A stretch of DNA of 64,000 nt, taken from contig NZ_PEFF01000001.1 of NCBI RefSeq assembly GCF_002754375.1, positions 5,101,501 to 5,165,500 on the forward strand, in the 5' to 3' direction. This DNA comes from Variovorax sp. 54. Lineage in GTDB: Bacteria > Pseudomonadota > Gammaproteobacteria > Burkholderiales > Burkholderiaceae_C. The position numbers and the translations under genes are program-made. The notes beneath the pieces were generated by a model. It did no database searches. It saw nothing but the letters and a program-made list of their open reading frames with translations, and was not told the origin of the DNA. Position 1 is the stretch's first letter. The number at the start of each line of letters is the position of its first letter. Positions 52,382 to 62,304 of the stretch are shown one piece after another.

Positions 52382-53833
52382 TCAGGCAGCGACGCCGATG
52401 GGCCACTTGGGCAGGCGGGCCTTGCGGTAGGGCAGCGTGGTGAGGTCGAGCGTCACGGCGCCCGGTGCGCCGGCGTAGATCACGTGCTTGGCCACCTGGG
52501 AGTACGACGCATAGAAATGCTGCGACGACTTGACCACGACGATCTTCTTGGCGGCCAGGTCGCAACCCAGCTGCGTGAACATGTCGGTGCCCATGGCCTG
52601 GTTGCGCCGCGTGATCAGCACGATCTCGATGCCGTTGACCTCGACCAGCGCGCAGTCGCCCATGGCGGTGGGCGTGTTCGACAGGCCCGTCATCACCAGG
52701 TCTTCCTGCAGCGCTTTCACGGTGCATTCAAGGTCGAGCGGATCGCCCGACAGCGGGCTGATCTTGCCGCCGATGCGCATCTGCAGCTTGGCGCCCACGC
52801 CGGCGTCGAAGGCGATGCGCACGGCAATCGGGTCCCACATCGGGCCCAGGGCTGCATTGGTGATGCCGCGCTCCAGCATGCGGCGCAGGATGAAGGTGGA
52901 GTCGCTCGCCGCGCCGCCGCCGGGGTTGTCGGCACCGTCGGCCAGCACCACGGGGCCGCCGTCGAAGGCCAGCGCCTGGTCGAGCGAATCGTCGATGCTC
53001 GGGTAGTTGACCGTGAGGCCGTCGCGCATGGCGATGACTTCGTCGGCGAGCTGGCGCGCCAGGGCATCCGCCTTGGCCTGGTCGCCGTCGGTGTAGACCA
53101 GCACCTTGGTGCCCATCTCGGGCACGTCGCCCCACGAGAAGCCGTGCGTGAGCGAGACCGAGAGCACGCCGTCCTTGCCTTCGAGCGCCTGCATGCGCTC
53201 GACAAAACTGCGCGCCGGCTCGCGCGAGGTGTGGACGGTGACGATGATGTCGCAGTCGATCATCGCGGCCACCGGCTTGACCTTGCCTTCGACCGCCGCG
53301 GCGCAGATGTCGACCAGCTCCAGCCCGCGTTCGAGCACGTCGGTGTGCGGGTACTCCTTGAACGAGACCATCACGTTGGCGTTGTCCACCATGGCGGGCG
53401 TGAGGTGGTTGTGCGGGTCGAGCTCGGCGCCGATCACCACATCAGGGCCGACGATCTCCCGCACGCGCGCCAGCATGTCGCCTTCGCAGTCGTCATAACC
53501 GTCGGCCACCATCGCGCCGTGCAGGCCGAGCAGCACCATGTCGACCGGCAGCGCGGCGCGCAGGTCGTTCAGCATTTCGTCGCGCAGCGTTTCATACGCG
53601 TGGCGCGTCGTGATGCCGCTGGGCTGCGCGCCCGCCACCATGCCTTCGAGCAGCGTCCAGCCCTTTTCCTTGCCGCGGATGCGTGCGGCCCACAGCGGGC
53701 CCGAGTAGATCGTCAGCGCATCGGGATGCTGGCCGGCGGGGAAGTAGCCGCGGTCCTTGAAGGACGCGAGGCCGGTCGGCATCGGGCCGAAGGTGTTGGT
53801 TTCGGTCGCAAGAGAGGCACTGAAGACACGCAT
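52382..53833 (-). CDS. M81 family metallopeptidase (MlrC-like)
   Basis: 483 aa. Matches the microcystinase C family: RVFSASLATETNTFGPMPTG with the Zn-ligand Glu, LHGAMVADGYDDCEGD, GAELDPHNHLTPAM with Asp/His ligands, and DGADNPGGGAASDST. MlrC removes modified residues from linear microcystin fragments; homologues in soil bacteria probably act on other peptides with D- or modified amino acids. It lies between the FAD oxidoreductase and dppA-type genes on the same strand. Confidence 0.88.
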   Translation of the reverse strand: MRVFSASLATETNTFGPMPTGLASFKDRGYFPAGQHPDALTIYSGPLWAARIRGKEKGWTLLEGMVAGAQPSGITTRHAYETLRDEMLNDLRAALPVDMVLLGLHGAMVADGYDDCEGDMLARVREIVGPDVVIGAELDPHNHLTPAMVDNANVMVSFKEYPHTDVLERGLELVDICAAAVEGKVKPVAAMIDCDIIVTVHTSREPARSFVERMQALEGKDGVLSVSLTHGFSWGDVPEMGTKVLVYTDGDQAKADALARQLADEVIAMRDGLTVNYPSIDDSLDQALAFDGGPVVLADGADNPGGGAASDSTFILRRMLERGITNAALGPMWDPIAVRIAFDAGVGAKLQMRIGGKISPLSGDPLDLECTVKALQEDLVMTGLSNTPTAMGDCALVEVNGIEIVLITRRNQAMGTDMFTQLGCDLAAKKIVVVKSSQHFYASYSQVAKHVIYAGAPGAVTLDLTTLPYRKARLPKWPIGVAA

Positions 53834-53874
53834 GGTGATTTCTCGTGGGGAGGGTTTGTGAGGGAAGAAACGGA

Positions 53875-55218
<1,344 letters not shown>

Positions 55219-55234
55219 CTAGAGAAAGCCAAGC

Positions 55235-55945
55235 GTGACTCCACACACAGGGAACCGGGCCGGGGCGAAGCCGAAGGAAGAGCCGCCCACGCTGGACCGC
55301 ACCACTTTCGGCCATCGCCTGCGCACCGCGCGCAAGCGTTTCGGCTGGACGCTGGCGCAACTGGCCGAGCGCTCCGGCGTGTCGATCACCACCATCTCGC
55401 GCGCCGAGCGCGGCCAGCTCGCGCTCGGCTACGAGAACTTCACCGCGCTGGGCCGCGCGCTCGAGATGGACATGAACGCCATGTTCGCGGGCGCCGGCGT
55501 CAAGCCCGAGCAGTTCGACGGCCCGGTCGTCACGCGCGCGGGCAAGGGCGTGGTCTACAAGGGGCTGGCCATCGCCTACGAGTTCCTGGGCACCACCGCC
55601 GCCGGCAAGCAGATGAGCCCCATCGTCGGCACCGTGCACGCGCGCCGCATCAACGGCCCCGAAGACTTCGTGCGGCACACCGGCGAAGAATTTGCGTACG
55701 TGCTGTCAGGCGAGATCGACGTGCACTTCGACAACGGTGAAGTGGTGCGCCTGGCGCGCGGCGATTCGCTGTACTTCGACAGCCGCCTCGGCCACGCCTA
55801 CGTGAGCGTGAGCCGCCAGCTCGCGAAGATCGTGGGCATGACGTCGGGGGAGAGCGGGCACATGAAGTCGGCGCGCGAGGCGCCTGCGTTGAAGCCGGCG
55901 CGGAAGGTGGCGGCGAAGAAGGCAGGGCGGGGCGGGAAGAAGTGA
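55235..55945 (+). CDS. XRE-family regulator with C-terminal cupin
   Basis: 236 aa from GTG 55235 (AGAGAAAG upstream). HTH about residues 24-80 (FGHRLRTARKRFGWTLAQLA ... VSITTISRAERGQLALG). Cupin about 120-205 (FVRHTGEEFAYVLSGEIDVH ... LARGDSLYFDSRLGHAYVSV) probably senses a small molecule. Basic Lys/Ala-rich tail, which may be disordered. Divergent from the oxidoreductase-MlrC-ABC-deacylase operon, with three operator copies between; likely repressor of that operon and of itself. Confidence 0.9.
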   Translation: MTPHTGNRAGAKPKEEPPTLDRTTFGHRLRTARKRFGWTLAQLAERSGVSITTISRAERGQLALGYENFTALGRALEMDMNAMFAGAGVKPEQFDGPVVTRAGKGVVYKGLAIAYEFLGTTAAGKQMSPIVGTVHARRINGPEDFVRHTGEEFAYVLSGEIDVHFDNGEVVRLARGDSLYFDSRLGHAYVSVSRQLAKIVGMTSGESGHMKSAREAPALKPARKVAAKKAGRGGKK

Positions 55946-56262
55946 GCCTGTCGCCAGCCCGCATGACCCGGATCTGTCTCTACGGCGCCGAGGCCACCTA
56001 CAGCGGGGCTTGCGACTTCGTATGGGATGCGCCGCCCGTGGGTGGCCGGCACAAGCTCATCCTCTTCCTGGCGCAAAGCGACGATGCCTCTCGCGAAGCG
56101 GATGCCGCGTCGGAACTCGCGAAATTCGGATTCGTCGACCTTCACCTCGGAGCCGGGCGCCCGTTGGAGGTCGAGTCGCTGAACGATCCTCGGATGCGCG
56201 CATTCAGCAAGCACTACGAAGGCGCACTTGAGAATGGGTGCTCGATCGTCTGGTATCCGTAG
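55942..56262 (+). CDS. Hypothetical protein
   Basis: 106 aa from a GTG that overlaps the regulator stop by 4 bases (GTGA), or 99 aa from ATG 55963 (MTRICLYGAEATYSG). Contains GGRHKLILFLAQSDD, DAASELAKFGFVDLHLGAGR and a WYP end. Compact alpha/beta look; no family recognised. The 4-base overlap suggests coupling to the XRE-cupin gene, but a functional link is not evident. Confidence 0.6.
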   Translation: MSLSPARMTRICLYGAEATYSGACDFVWDAPPVGGRHKLILFLAQSDDASREADAASELAKFGFVDLHLGAGRPLEVESLNDPRMRAFSKHYEGALENGCSIVWYP

Positions 56263-56316
56263 CCGCGAGCATCCGGCCAGAATCGACCATCCGGCCGACA
56301 TGAAGGAGCGATGACG

Positions 56317-56667
56317 ATGCCCGAGCACAAGATTTTCGCGATGCCGTTCGCCAAGGTGTACCCGATGTACATCCAGAAGGTGGAACGCAAGAATCGCACG
56401 AAAGAAGAAGTCGATGCCGTCATCTGCTGGCTCACCGGCTACGACGAGGCGGGGCTGCAGCAGCAGATCGAGCAGCAGAACGATTTCAGGACCTTCTTCG
56501 CGCAGGCCCCGGCGCTGCATCCGAACCGCGCGCTGATCAAGGGCGTGGTGTGCGGCGTGCGCGTCGAGGAAGTCGAAGACCCGCTGATGCAGAAGATCCG
56601 CTACATGGACAAGCTGGTCGACGAGCTGGCCAAGGGCAAGGCGATCGAGAAGATCCTTCGGACGTAA
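56317..56667 (+). CDS. DUF2200 family protein
   Basis: 116 aa. [36 protein letters not shown] and [20 protein letters not shown] match DUF2200, a small cytosolic family of unknown function. Two ATGs are available (56311 and 56317); the second is chosen because AAGGAG lies 8 bases before it and only 2 bases before the first. Ends 7 bp from the convergent methyltransferase gene. Confidence 0.87.
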   Translation: MPEHKIFAMPFAKVYPMYIQKVERKNRTKEEVDAVICWLTGYDEAGLQQQIEQQNDFRTFFAQAPALHPNRALIKGVVCGVRVEEVEDPLMQKIRYMDKLVDELAKGKAIEKILRT

Positions 56668-56674
56668 CGCCTGT

Positions 56675-57490
56675 CTAGCCCGTCGCCACGATGACATGCG
56701 CCTGGATCTTCCCGGCCACCGGGCCCGCGCCATGGCGGCTGGCAATCGCCTCCGCCGAGCGGTCCGTCGCGAGCTGAAGGAGGCTCGCATCGCGCGCCTC
56801 GATCTCGTTGCGCAGCGGCGTTCCCTGGCAGTAGGCCATGGCCACCTCGCTGGCAGAGGGCGAGCGGCCCAGCTTCTCGTGCGTCTTGATCTCGATGTCG
56901 GTAAACCCCGCACGGCTCAGGTCCTGGCGGATCAGCGCGACGTCGTGGTAGCCGTGCGGCGTGCGCGCGAGGAACCGCGGTGGGTCGTCCGGAAACAGCG
57001 TGGCGACAGCGCGAGTAACGTCGTCTGCAAAGGCGTTGTCTTCGATGCGGTCCCAGACGCTGAACACAAAGCGACCGCCGGGCTTCAGCACGCGACGCGC
57101 CTCGCTGTAGCCGGCGACCCGGTCGGGGAAAAACATCGCGCCGAACTGGCAAAGAACCACATCGAACGAGGCATCGTCGAACGGCAGGGCGAGCGCGTCG
57201 GCCTGCCGCCATTCGATGCGGTGGTCGGCTGCTTGGCGCGTGACGGCGTAGTCGAGCATGGCCGGGTTGAGGTCGGTCACCACGTAGCGTGCATCGGCAC
57301 CGAGCTGGGGTGCGAGCATCCGCGTGACCGCGCCGCTGCCGGCCGCTGTTTCCAGCACTGCACCCGGCGAGAACCCCGCGACCAGTGCGGCCACGTCGAC
57401 GGCGTAGCCCTCGAAGATCAGGGGGACCATCAGCGTGTCGTAGAACTTCGGGATCGAGCCCGCGAACATCTTGTCGCTTTCGGCAGCCAT
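56675..57490 (-). CDS. Class I SAM-dependent methyltransferase
   Basis: 271 aa, UbiE/MenG-like. Motif I VLETAAGSGAVTRMLA, then YVVTDLNPAML, DALALPFDDASFDVVLCQFG and RRVLKPGGRFVFSVWD. Methylates an unknown small molecule. The ATG at 57490 has AAGGAG 6 bases upstream. No obvious pathway partners; the DUF2845 gene lies upstream on the same strand, 235 bp away. Confidence 0.88.
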   Translation of the reverse strand: MAAESDKMFAGSIPKFYDTLMVPLIFEGYAVDVAALVAGFSPGAVLETAAGSGAVTRMLAPQLGADARYVVTDLNPAMLDYAVTRQAADHRIEWRQADALALPFDDASFDVVLCQFGAMFFPDRVAGYSEARRVLKPGGRFVFSVWDRIEDNAFADDVTRAVATLFPDDPPRFLARTPHGYHDVALIRQDLSRAGFTDIEIKTHEKLGRSPSASEVAMAYCQGTPLRNEIEARDASLLQLATDRSAEAIASRHGAGPVAGKIQAHVIVATG

Positions 57491-57725
57491 GGGAACTCCT
57501 TGAAAGCTCTGAACAGTGCATGGCTTGACCATTCATTGCAGAGCGGGCCTGCTCCCTTGCTCCAACGCGTCCGTGCCTGTTTGGGCATGCGTGACGGGGA
57601 CGATGGGCCATGGTGGCCCTGCCCGGCATCGTCGTCAACGCCGTTCCGCTGGCGTCCTCCCCTGTAGGGGGTACCGGAGATGTTGCCGGGCGTTTCCGGC
57701 GCGCTGATCGGTAGACCCTGGCGTC

Positions 57726-58124
57726 TTAACGACCGCGATCCCCATCGCGCACCGATTCGATCGTGCCGTTGTAGAGGCGCACGATGCCGAAGAAGGTGCC
57801 CGGCCCGCGGTCGTAGGTCCATTCTTCCATCGGCACGCATTGATTGGCCAGTACCGCCTCGGGGCCGCCCGGCCGATAGGGCGTGAGGACCCAGCCGAGC
57901 TGCACCATCGGCACGCAGACCGCCTGCCGATAGACCGGCTCGCCGCAGGTCTGAAGCAAGGTCGCGGGCGATGCGCCTTTGCCGACGAGGTAGCCGTTGC
58001 ATGCGAGGGACTGTGCAGCGGCGGCAACAGGAAGCAGCAAGGCGGCTGCGGCGATCGACAGTCCGGTGGCCAGGCGCGCGAAACGACCGTCGCCCGGCAT
58101 CCTTGACCCTCTTGAGCGCTTCAT
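57726..58124 (-). CDS. DUF2845-type exported protein
   Basis: 132 aa. Long signal peptide (about 1-38, ATGLSIAAAALLLPVAAAAQ), then CNGYLVGKGASPATLLQTCG followed by EPVYRQ: the paired cysteines and CGEP motif of DUF2845 periplasmic proteins of unknown function. C-terminal WTYDRGPGTFFGIVRLYNG. Starts 4 bp after the stop of the membrane-protein gene at 58129-58428, so the two are co-transcribed. Confidence 0.75.
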   Translation of the reverse strand: MKRSRGSRMPGDGRFARLATGLSIAAAALLLPVAAAAQSLACNGYLVGKGASPATLLQTCGEPVYRQAVCVPMVQLGWVLTPYRPGGPEAVLANQCVPMEEWTYDRGPGTFFGIVRLYNGTIESVRDGDRGR

Positions 58125-58128
58125 GCGC

Positions 58129-58428
58129 TCACCGCTCGCGAACCAGTTGGGCGTACCGCCAGACACCCCAGACCGCGCCGACGGTGATGCCGATGCCCAC
58201 GCTCCAGCCTGCCGGCACATCGAAGGCAAGCGCCAGGAGCAGCATCAAGCCGACGCTGACCAGCGCGATGAACGTCAGCGTGACGAAATCGAAGCGCGCG
58301 ACCTCGAGGCTGTCTTCCGCCACGCTGCGCCTGTGGTGGCCGCGCTTGTCGCGCACGCGCCGGAACAACAGGACATCGAGAACGAAATCGAAGATGCCGA
58401 CGACGAGGTCGGCCAGGATGCTCCACAT
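58129..58428 (-). CDS. Small two-helix membrane protein
   Basis: 99 aa. Hydrophobic N-terminus (ILADLVVGIFDFVLDVLLF), a basic cytosolic stretch (RRVRDKRGHHRR), then two helices (FVTLTFIALVSVGLMLLLAL and GWSVGIGITVGAVWGVW). No family recognised. Upstream partner of the DUF2845 gene (4-bp gap). Confidence 0.6.
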   Translation of the reverse strand: MWSILADLVVGIFDFVLDVLLFRRVRDKRGHHRRSVAEDSLEVARFDFVTLTFIALVSVGLMLLLALAFDVPAGWSVGIGITVGAVWGVWRYAQLVRER

Positions 58429-58582
58429 CGGGACGCTCCATAGTTACGGTGACACCCTGGGTTGTCGCAGACCTCGCGAGGGTCCGACCCGGGTGGAGCG
58501 GCGGAGCCGGGCGAAATGTTACCGTGCTTCCGACCAGGGAGGCGGTTGTCCCTCGTGGTCGCAGGTTGTCCGTCGACCCGCT

Positions 58583-59041
58583 TCAACCCGGCATCTTCGG
58601 TGGCCAGTTGTGCGTCTCGCCGCGGCCTTCGCGGCACCACGCATACAGCGCGTCGTACATCACCAGCCCGTGCTGCAGCATCGCCTGGTCGTCGGCGAAC
58701 ACACGCGACAGGCCCAGCGATATCGCGTAGAGCCCTGCCGACTGCGGTGTGAGATCGAGCCGCGAGGTGTCCGCACCGCGCACGATGTCGGCCAGCTGGT
58801 GCAGCGCAGGCTCGGTGAGCCGGTACTTCGCGAGGAAGGCGTCGAAGCTGCAGCGCTCGCCGACGTGGCTCATCTCCACGCCCGGAATGTCGTAGGGCGT
58901 GGCACCGGTGCTTTGCGCCGTGCGCAACACGTCGGCCGGCGGCACGTAGAGAAACTCGGCCTCGCGGTCGATGAAGCGCAGGATCAACCACGGGCAGGCG
59001 ATGCGGTCGATCTTCGGGCGTTCGCGGGTGATCCATTTCAT
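58583..59041 (-). CDS. ChrB C-terminal-domain chromate resistance protein
   Basis: 152 aa. KWITRERPKIDRIACPWLIL and EFLYVPPADVLRTAQSTGAT are the ChrB_C (PF09828-type) hallmarks. Full ChrB regulators have an additional N-terminal domain that is absent here, so this is a ChrB_C-only protein. Its ATG overlaps the stop of the SOD-rhodanese gene by 4 bases. Last gene of the chr operon; role in chromate sensing or detoxification is inferred from context. Confidence 0.88.
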   Translation of the reverse strand: MKWITRERPKIDRIACPWLILRFIDREAEFLYVPPADVLRTAQSTGATPYDIPGVEMSHVGERCSFDAFLAKYRLTEPALHQLADIVRGADTSRLDLTPQSAGLYAISLGLSRVFADDQAMLQHGLVMYDALYAWCREGRGETHNWPPKMPG

Positions 59042-59964
59042 GGCGTCGCTCCTGGGTCGGCCGGCTTGGGTTCGAGCGGACGGCCGGCGGCCTGCCAGCC
59101 GTCGATGCCGCCGCGCAGATAGCGTGCGTCCAGGCCCGCGGCGCGCAGCCGCAGGGCCGTGCTGCGGCCCACCTCGTGGCCGTAGACGCAGTAGACGACC
59201 AGCGCGCGGCCGGCCGGGAGTTCGCCGGCCCAGCGCTCAACCGCGGCCGGGTCGCGCCAGCGGGCGCCGGGGATCATCGACGCGGCCTGCGCGAACACGC
59301 CGGCTCGGCGCACATCGAGCAGCACCGATCCGGCCACGTCGTCCTGCGTTGCACCGAAGGGCTCGCTGGCGGCGTGCACCGCCTGCTGGTAACGCGCGTA
59401 CACCGGGGCCCAGTCGATGTTCTGCATGAAGGCATCGACATAGGCGCCGGCGGCGGCGCCGTGATCGAGGTGATAGGCGTGTTCGTACATGTCCAGCGCC
59501 AGGAGCGGCGTGCCGCCCGCCAGCGCATGGGTGTGATCAGCAGCCCATTGGTTGACCAGCGTGCCCTCGCGCGGCTGGAAGGTGAGCAGCACCCAGCCCG
59601 AGCCGCCGCCAAGCGCCTTGCCCATGGCTGCGAACTCTTCGCGCCATCGGTCGACGCTGCCGAAGCTGGCCGCCAATGCGAGGGCCATGGCGGGCTCCAT
59701 CGTCTGGCCGTCGCCGCCGAGCGACGCGAAGTACAGCTCGTGCAGCAGCATCGAGTTGCTGGCGATGAGCTCTTCGCGCTTGAGGCCGTTGAGCTGGAAG
59801 CCCGGCGTGGAAGCGAACGATGTCGTGGCGAGCTGTGCCCGGATGGCGTTGAGGCGCTGGACCGCGCCGCCATAGTTGTTCTGGTGATGGCTGTTCAGAA
59901 GTTGCGCCGACAGGCCGCGCAGCGCGGCGGGATCGAAGGGCAAGGCTTGAGTTCGGGCGTCCAT
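59038..59964 (-). CDS. Superoxide dismutase-rhodanese fusion (ChrC-ChrE-like)
   Basis: 308 aa. Residues 1-about 200 are an Fe/Mn superoxide dismutase: LLNSHHQNNYGGAV (H26/H27), ELYFASLGG, GSGWVLLTFQP, LALDMYEHAYHLDHG metal ligands. Residues about 205-300 are a rhodanese domain with active-site Cys in VVYCVYGHEVGRSTALRLRA. In Cupriavidus chr operons ChrC is the SOD and ChrE a rhodanese-like protein, so this chain joins both. It would remove superoxide formed during chromate reduction. Lies 10 bp after chrA and overlaps the ChrB_C gene by 4 bases. Confidence 0.9.
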   Translation of the reverse strand: MDARTQALPFDPAALRGLSAQLLNSHHQNNYGGAVQRLNAIRAQLATTSFASTPGFQLNGLKREELIASNSMLLHELYFASLGGDGQTMEPAMALALAASFGSVDRWREEFAAMGKALGGGSGWVLLTFQPREGTLVNQWAADHTHALAGGTPLLALDMYEHAYHLDHGAAAGAYVDAFMQNIDWAPVYARYQQAVHAASEPFGATQDDVAGSVLLDVRRAGVFAQAASMIPGARWRDPAAVERWAGELPAGRALVVYCVYGHEVGRSTALRLRAAGLDARYLRGGIDGWQAAGRPLEPKPADPGATP

Positions 59965-59974
59965 GACGACTCCT

Positions 59975-61330
59975 TCAGCGCAGCAGCGGAAGCCACAAGG
60001 TGACTGCCAGCCCGATGGCCGCGCAGGCACCGAGCAGCGGCATCACGCCGACCTTGAAGCGGAACAGGGCGAGCGTCGCGGCCACGGCAATCACTGCCGA
60101 CACCGCATCGAAGCGGCCACCGAAGCCGTGCGGCCAGAGCACGTGGTACGCGAAGAAGAGCGCCAGGTTCAGGATCACGCCCACCACTGCCGCGGTGATC
60201 GCCGACAGCGGCGCCGTGAAGCCCAGCCGGCCGTGCGTGGCCTCGATGGCGGGCCCGCCGGCCAGGATGAAGATGAACGAGGGCAGGAAGGTGAAGAAGG
60301 TGACGACGGTCGCGGCCAACGCCCCTGCGAGGAACAGCGCGTCGGGCCCCAGCACCTGCTGGAGCCATCCGCCGACAAAGCCGACGAACGCCACGACCAT
60401 GATGAGCGGGCCCGGCGTGGTCTCTCCCAGCGCCAGCCCGTCGATCATCTGCGCGCCGGAGAGCCAGTGGTATTGCTCGACGGCCCCCTGGTAGACGTAG
60501 GGCAGCACGGCATAGGCGCCGCCGAAGGTCAGGAGCGCGGCCTTGGTGAAGAACCACCCCATCTGCGTGAGCGTGCCGTGCAGACCCTGGGTCGCGACGA
60601 GCACGCCCATGGCCAGCAGCCACAGGCCCAGGCCGATGCCCAGAATCTTGAACAGGTGCGCGCGTGAAAAGCGCGCGTGCGCCGGTGTGGGCGTGTCGTC
60701 GTCGATCAGCGCCGGGCCGTAGCGCTGTTGCGCACTGCCGTGGCCGCCGCCGAGCGCGAACACCTCGGGCGCCCATCGCGCGCCATAGTGGCCGATGAGG
60801 CCTGCCGCTAGCACGATCGCCGGAAACGGCGTGTCGAACGCGAAGATGGCCACGAAGGCCGCGGCGGCGATGCCCCACATCCACCGGTTCTTCAACGCGC
60901 GGCTGCCGATGCGGTGCGCCGCGTGCAGCACCAGCGCGGTGACCGCCGGCTTGATGCCGTAGAAGATGCCGGCCACCACCGGCACGTTGCCGAAGCGCAG
61001 GTAGACCCACGACAGCGCGATCAGGATGAACAGCGAGGGCAGCACGAACAGTGCGCCGGCCGCGATGCCGCCGCGCGTGCGGTGCATGAGCCACCCGATG
61101 TAGGTGGCCAGCTGCTGCGCCTCGGGGCCGGGCAGCAGCATGCAGAAATTCAGCGCATGCAGGAAGCGCTTCTCGCTGATCCAGCGCCGCCGCTCGACCA
61201 GCTCGGTGTGCATGATCGCGATCTGCCCGGCGGGCCCGCCGAAACTGATGAAGCCGAGCTTGAGCCAGAAGCGAAGGGCTTCGGCAAAGGAAATGGGCGG
61301 AGGGGGTGCATCAGGCAAGGCGGTGTCCAC
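59975..61330 (-). CDS. chrA: Chromate efflux transporter
   Basis: 451 aa from a GTG at 61330. Two homologous CHR halves (about 15-190 and 230-445) each with FGGPAG/FGGAYA-type motifs: LGFISFGGPAGQIAIMHTEL in the first and LLTFGGAYAVLPYVYQ with GETTPGPLIM in the second. About 10-12 transmembrane helices; exports chromate from the cytoplasm. First gene of the operon chrA, SOD-rhodanese, ChrB_C. No chrF-type repressor gene is in the window. Confidence 0.93.
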   Translation of the reverse strand: MDTALPDAPPPPISFAEALRFWLKLGFISFGGPAGQIAIMHTELVERRRWISEKRFLHALNFCMLLPGPEAQQLATYIGWLMHRTRGGIAAGALFVLPSLFILIALSWVYLRFGNVPVVAGIFYGIKPAVTALVLHAAHRIGSRALKNRWMWGIAAAAFVAIFAFDTPFPAIVLAAGLIGHYGARWAPEVFALGGGHGSAQQRYGPALIDDDTPTPAHARFSRAHLFKILGIGLGLWLLAMGVLVATQGLHGTLTQMGWFFTKAALLTFGGAYAVLPYVYQGAVEQYHWLSGAQMIDGLALGETTPGPLIMVVAFVGFVGGWLQQVLGPDALFLAGALAATVVTFFTFLPSFIFILAGGPAIEATHGRLGFTAPLSAITAAVVGVILNLALFFAYHVLWPHGFGGRFDAVSAVIAVAATLALFRFKVGVMPLLGACAAIGLAVTLWLPLLR

Positions 61331-61442
61331 GGACGGCTCCGTTGTGAGTCACCAGCGCTTGGACGGGACACCGTCTTACTTTGCAGTGCGGGAGGCTGTT
61401 TTCCCGCGGAAGGGCATCGTAGCAGTGGATATTCCTGCTGGC

Positions 61443-61472
61443 AACGTGGAGTCCTCGGGCCACCTCCACGTT
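61443..61472. promoter_or_regulatory. Hairpin upstream of chrA
   Basis: AACGTGGAG (61443-61451) pairs perfectly with CTCCACGTT (61464-61472) around a 12-nt loop. On the plus strand a pyrimidine tract (TCTTTCTC) follows, but no plus-strand gene ends here. It may be the chrA leader hairpin, a palindromic regulator site, or a terminator for the minus-strand gene ending at 61541. Rest of 61331-61540: nothing recognised. Confidence 0.4.
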
Positions 61473-61540
61473 TCTTTCTCGAAAGCATCTGTGCGACTTC
61501 AGCGGCGGCGCGGCCGATGGCGGCGTGTGCGCCCTCTCGA

Positions 61541-61981
61541 TCAGCGCGCTAGCGCGCACACGCGCTTGAACACGATCCCGCTCACCGTGGTCGGGCCGCC
61601 CACGGGCTTCCATTCGCTGCGCCGGGCGAGGTCGATATCGTGCACTTCCAGCGGCCCGTTGTGGCTCACCACGCGGCGCATCTTCTCGCGTCCGCCCTTG
61701 CAGTCGTAGTCGTAGAGATAGCGCGAGGTGCGAAACGGGGTCTTGCCCACGTCGGTCTGCAGCTCTTCGTAGCGATAGAGCGTCCACGCTTCCACGGCAT
61801 CGCCATGCGGCTTGACCGACTCGCGTTGGAGCAGCACCTTCTTGCGAGGGGTGGTGGCGATCTCGGTCCAGTTGTCGGCGGCTTGCGCGGGCACTGCCGT
61901 CAGCAGGGTCGCTGCCGCGCAGGCGGATGCGACGAGGTGGAAGGCCCGCATTGCGCGGTGCTTGGGCGGATGAGGCTTCAT
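61541..61981 (-). CDS. Exported protein, surface-adhesin-E-like
   Basis: 146 aa. Signal peptide about 10-36 (LVASACAAATLLTAVPAQA). The mature part, DNWTEIATTPRKKVLLQRES ... AVEAWTLYRYEE ... RYLYDYDCKGGREKM, follows the adhesin-E-like pattern of a W..v start and a WvlYdYDC middle seen in small periplasmic proteins. Function unknown. ATG 61981 has GGGAG upstream. It lies 210 bp above chrA on the same strand but is probably not part of the chr operon. Confidence 0.7.
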   Translation of the reverse strand: MKPHPPKHRAMRAFHLVASACAAATLLTAVPAQAADNWTEIATTPRKKVLLQRESVKPHGDAVEAWTLYRYEELQTDVGKTPFRTSRYLYDYDCKGGREKMRRVVSHNGPLEVHDIDLARRSEWKPVGGPTTVSGIVFKRVCALAR

Positions 61982-62304
61982 TCTGTTCACTCCCTGTGGG
62001 TTGGTGGGCATCCCTGGCGCGTCCATCTTCCGTGGTGATGCGCCGGGCACAGCGGGTTCAGGCGACGTTTGGCTGCAGGCAGCCAGGCAAAGAATGCCAC
62101 AGGCCTGCGACGAAGGCGCCGTGGATGCCGGTCACTGCGGCAGAATTCCGCGGGGGGACGGGGCCAGCCACGCATCGAGCGCCAGACGTCTGAGTCGAAA
62201 AGACTTCATTTCCCCGTGCAGTGGAGTGGGGCATGTCGACGTGGTTCGGCCCAAGGAGTCTCGGGCCTGTGAGGCGAACGGCTCTTAAAAAATGAGGAGA
62301 AGTC
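61982..62304. other. Intergenic between divergent genes, nothing recognised
   Basis: 323 bp upstream of both the adhesin-E-like gene and the ankyrin gene. Short ORFs overlap on both strands without recognisable products. No repeats or strong operators were seen; promoters for both genes should be here. Confidence 0.35.
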
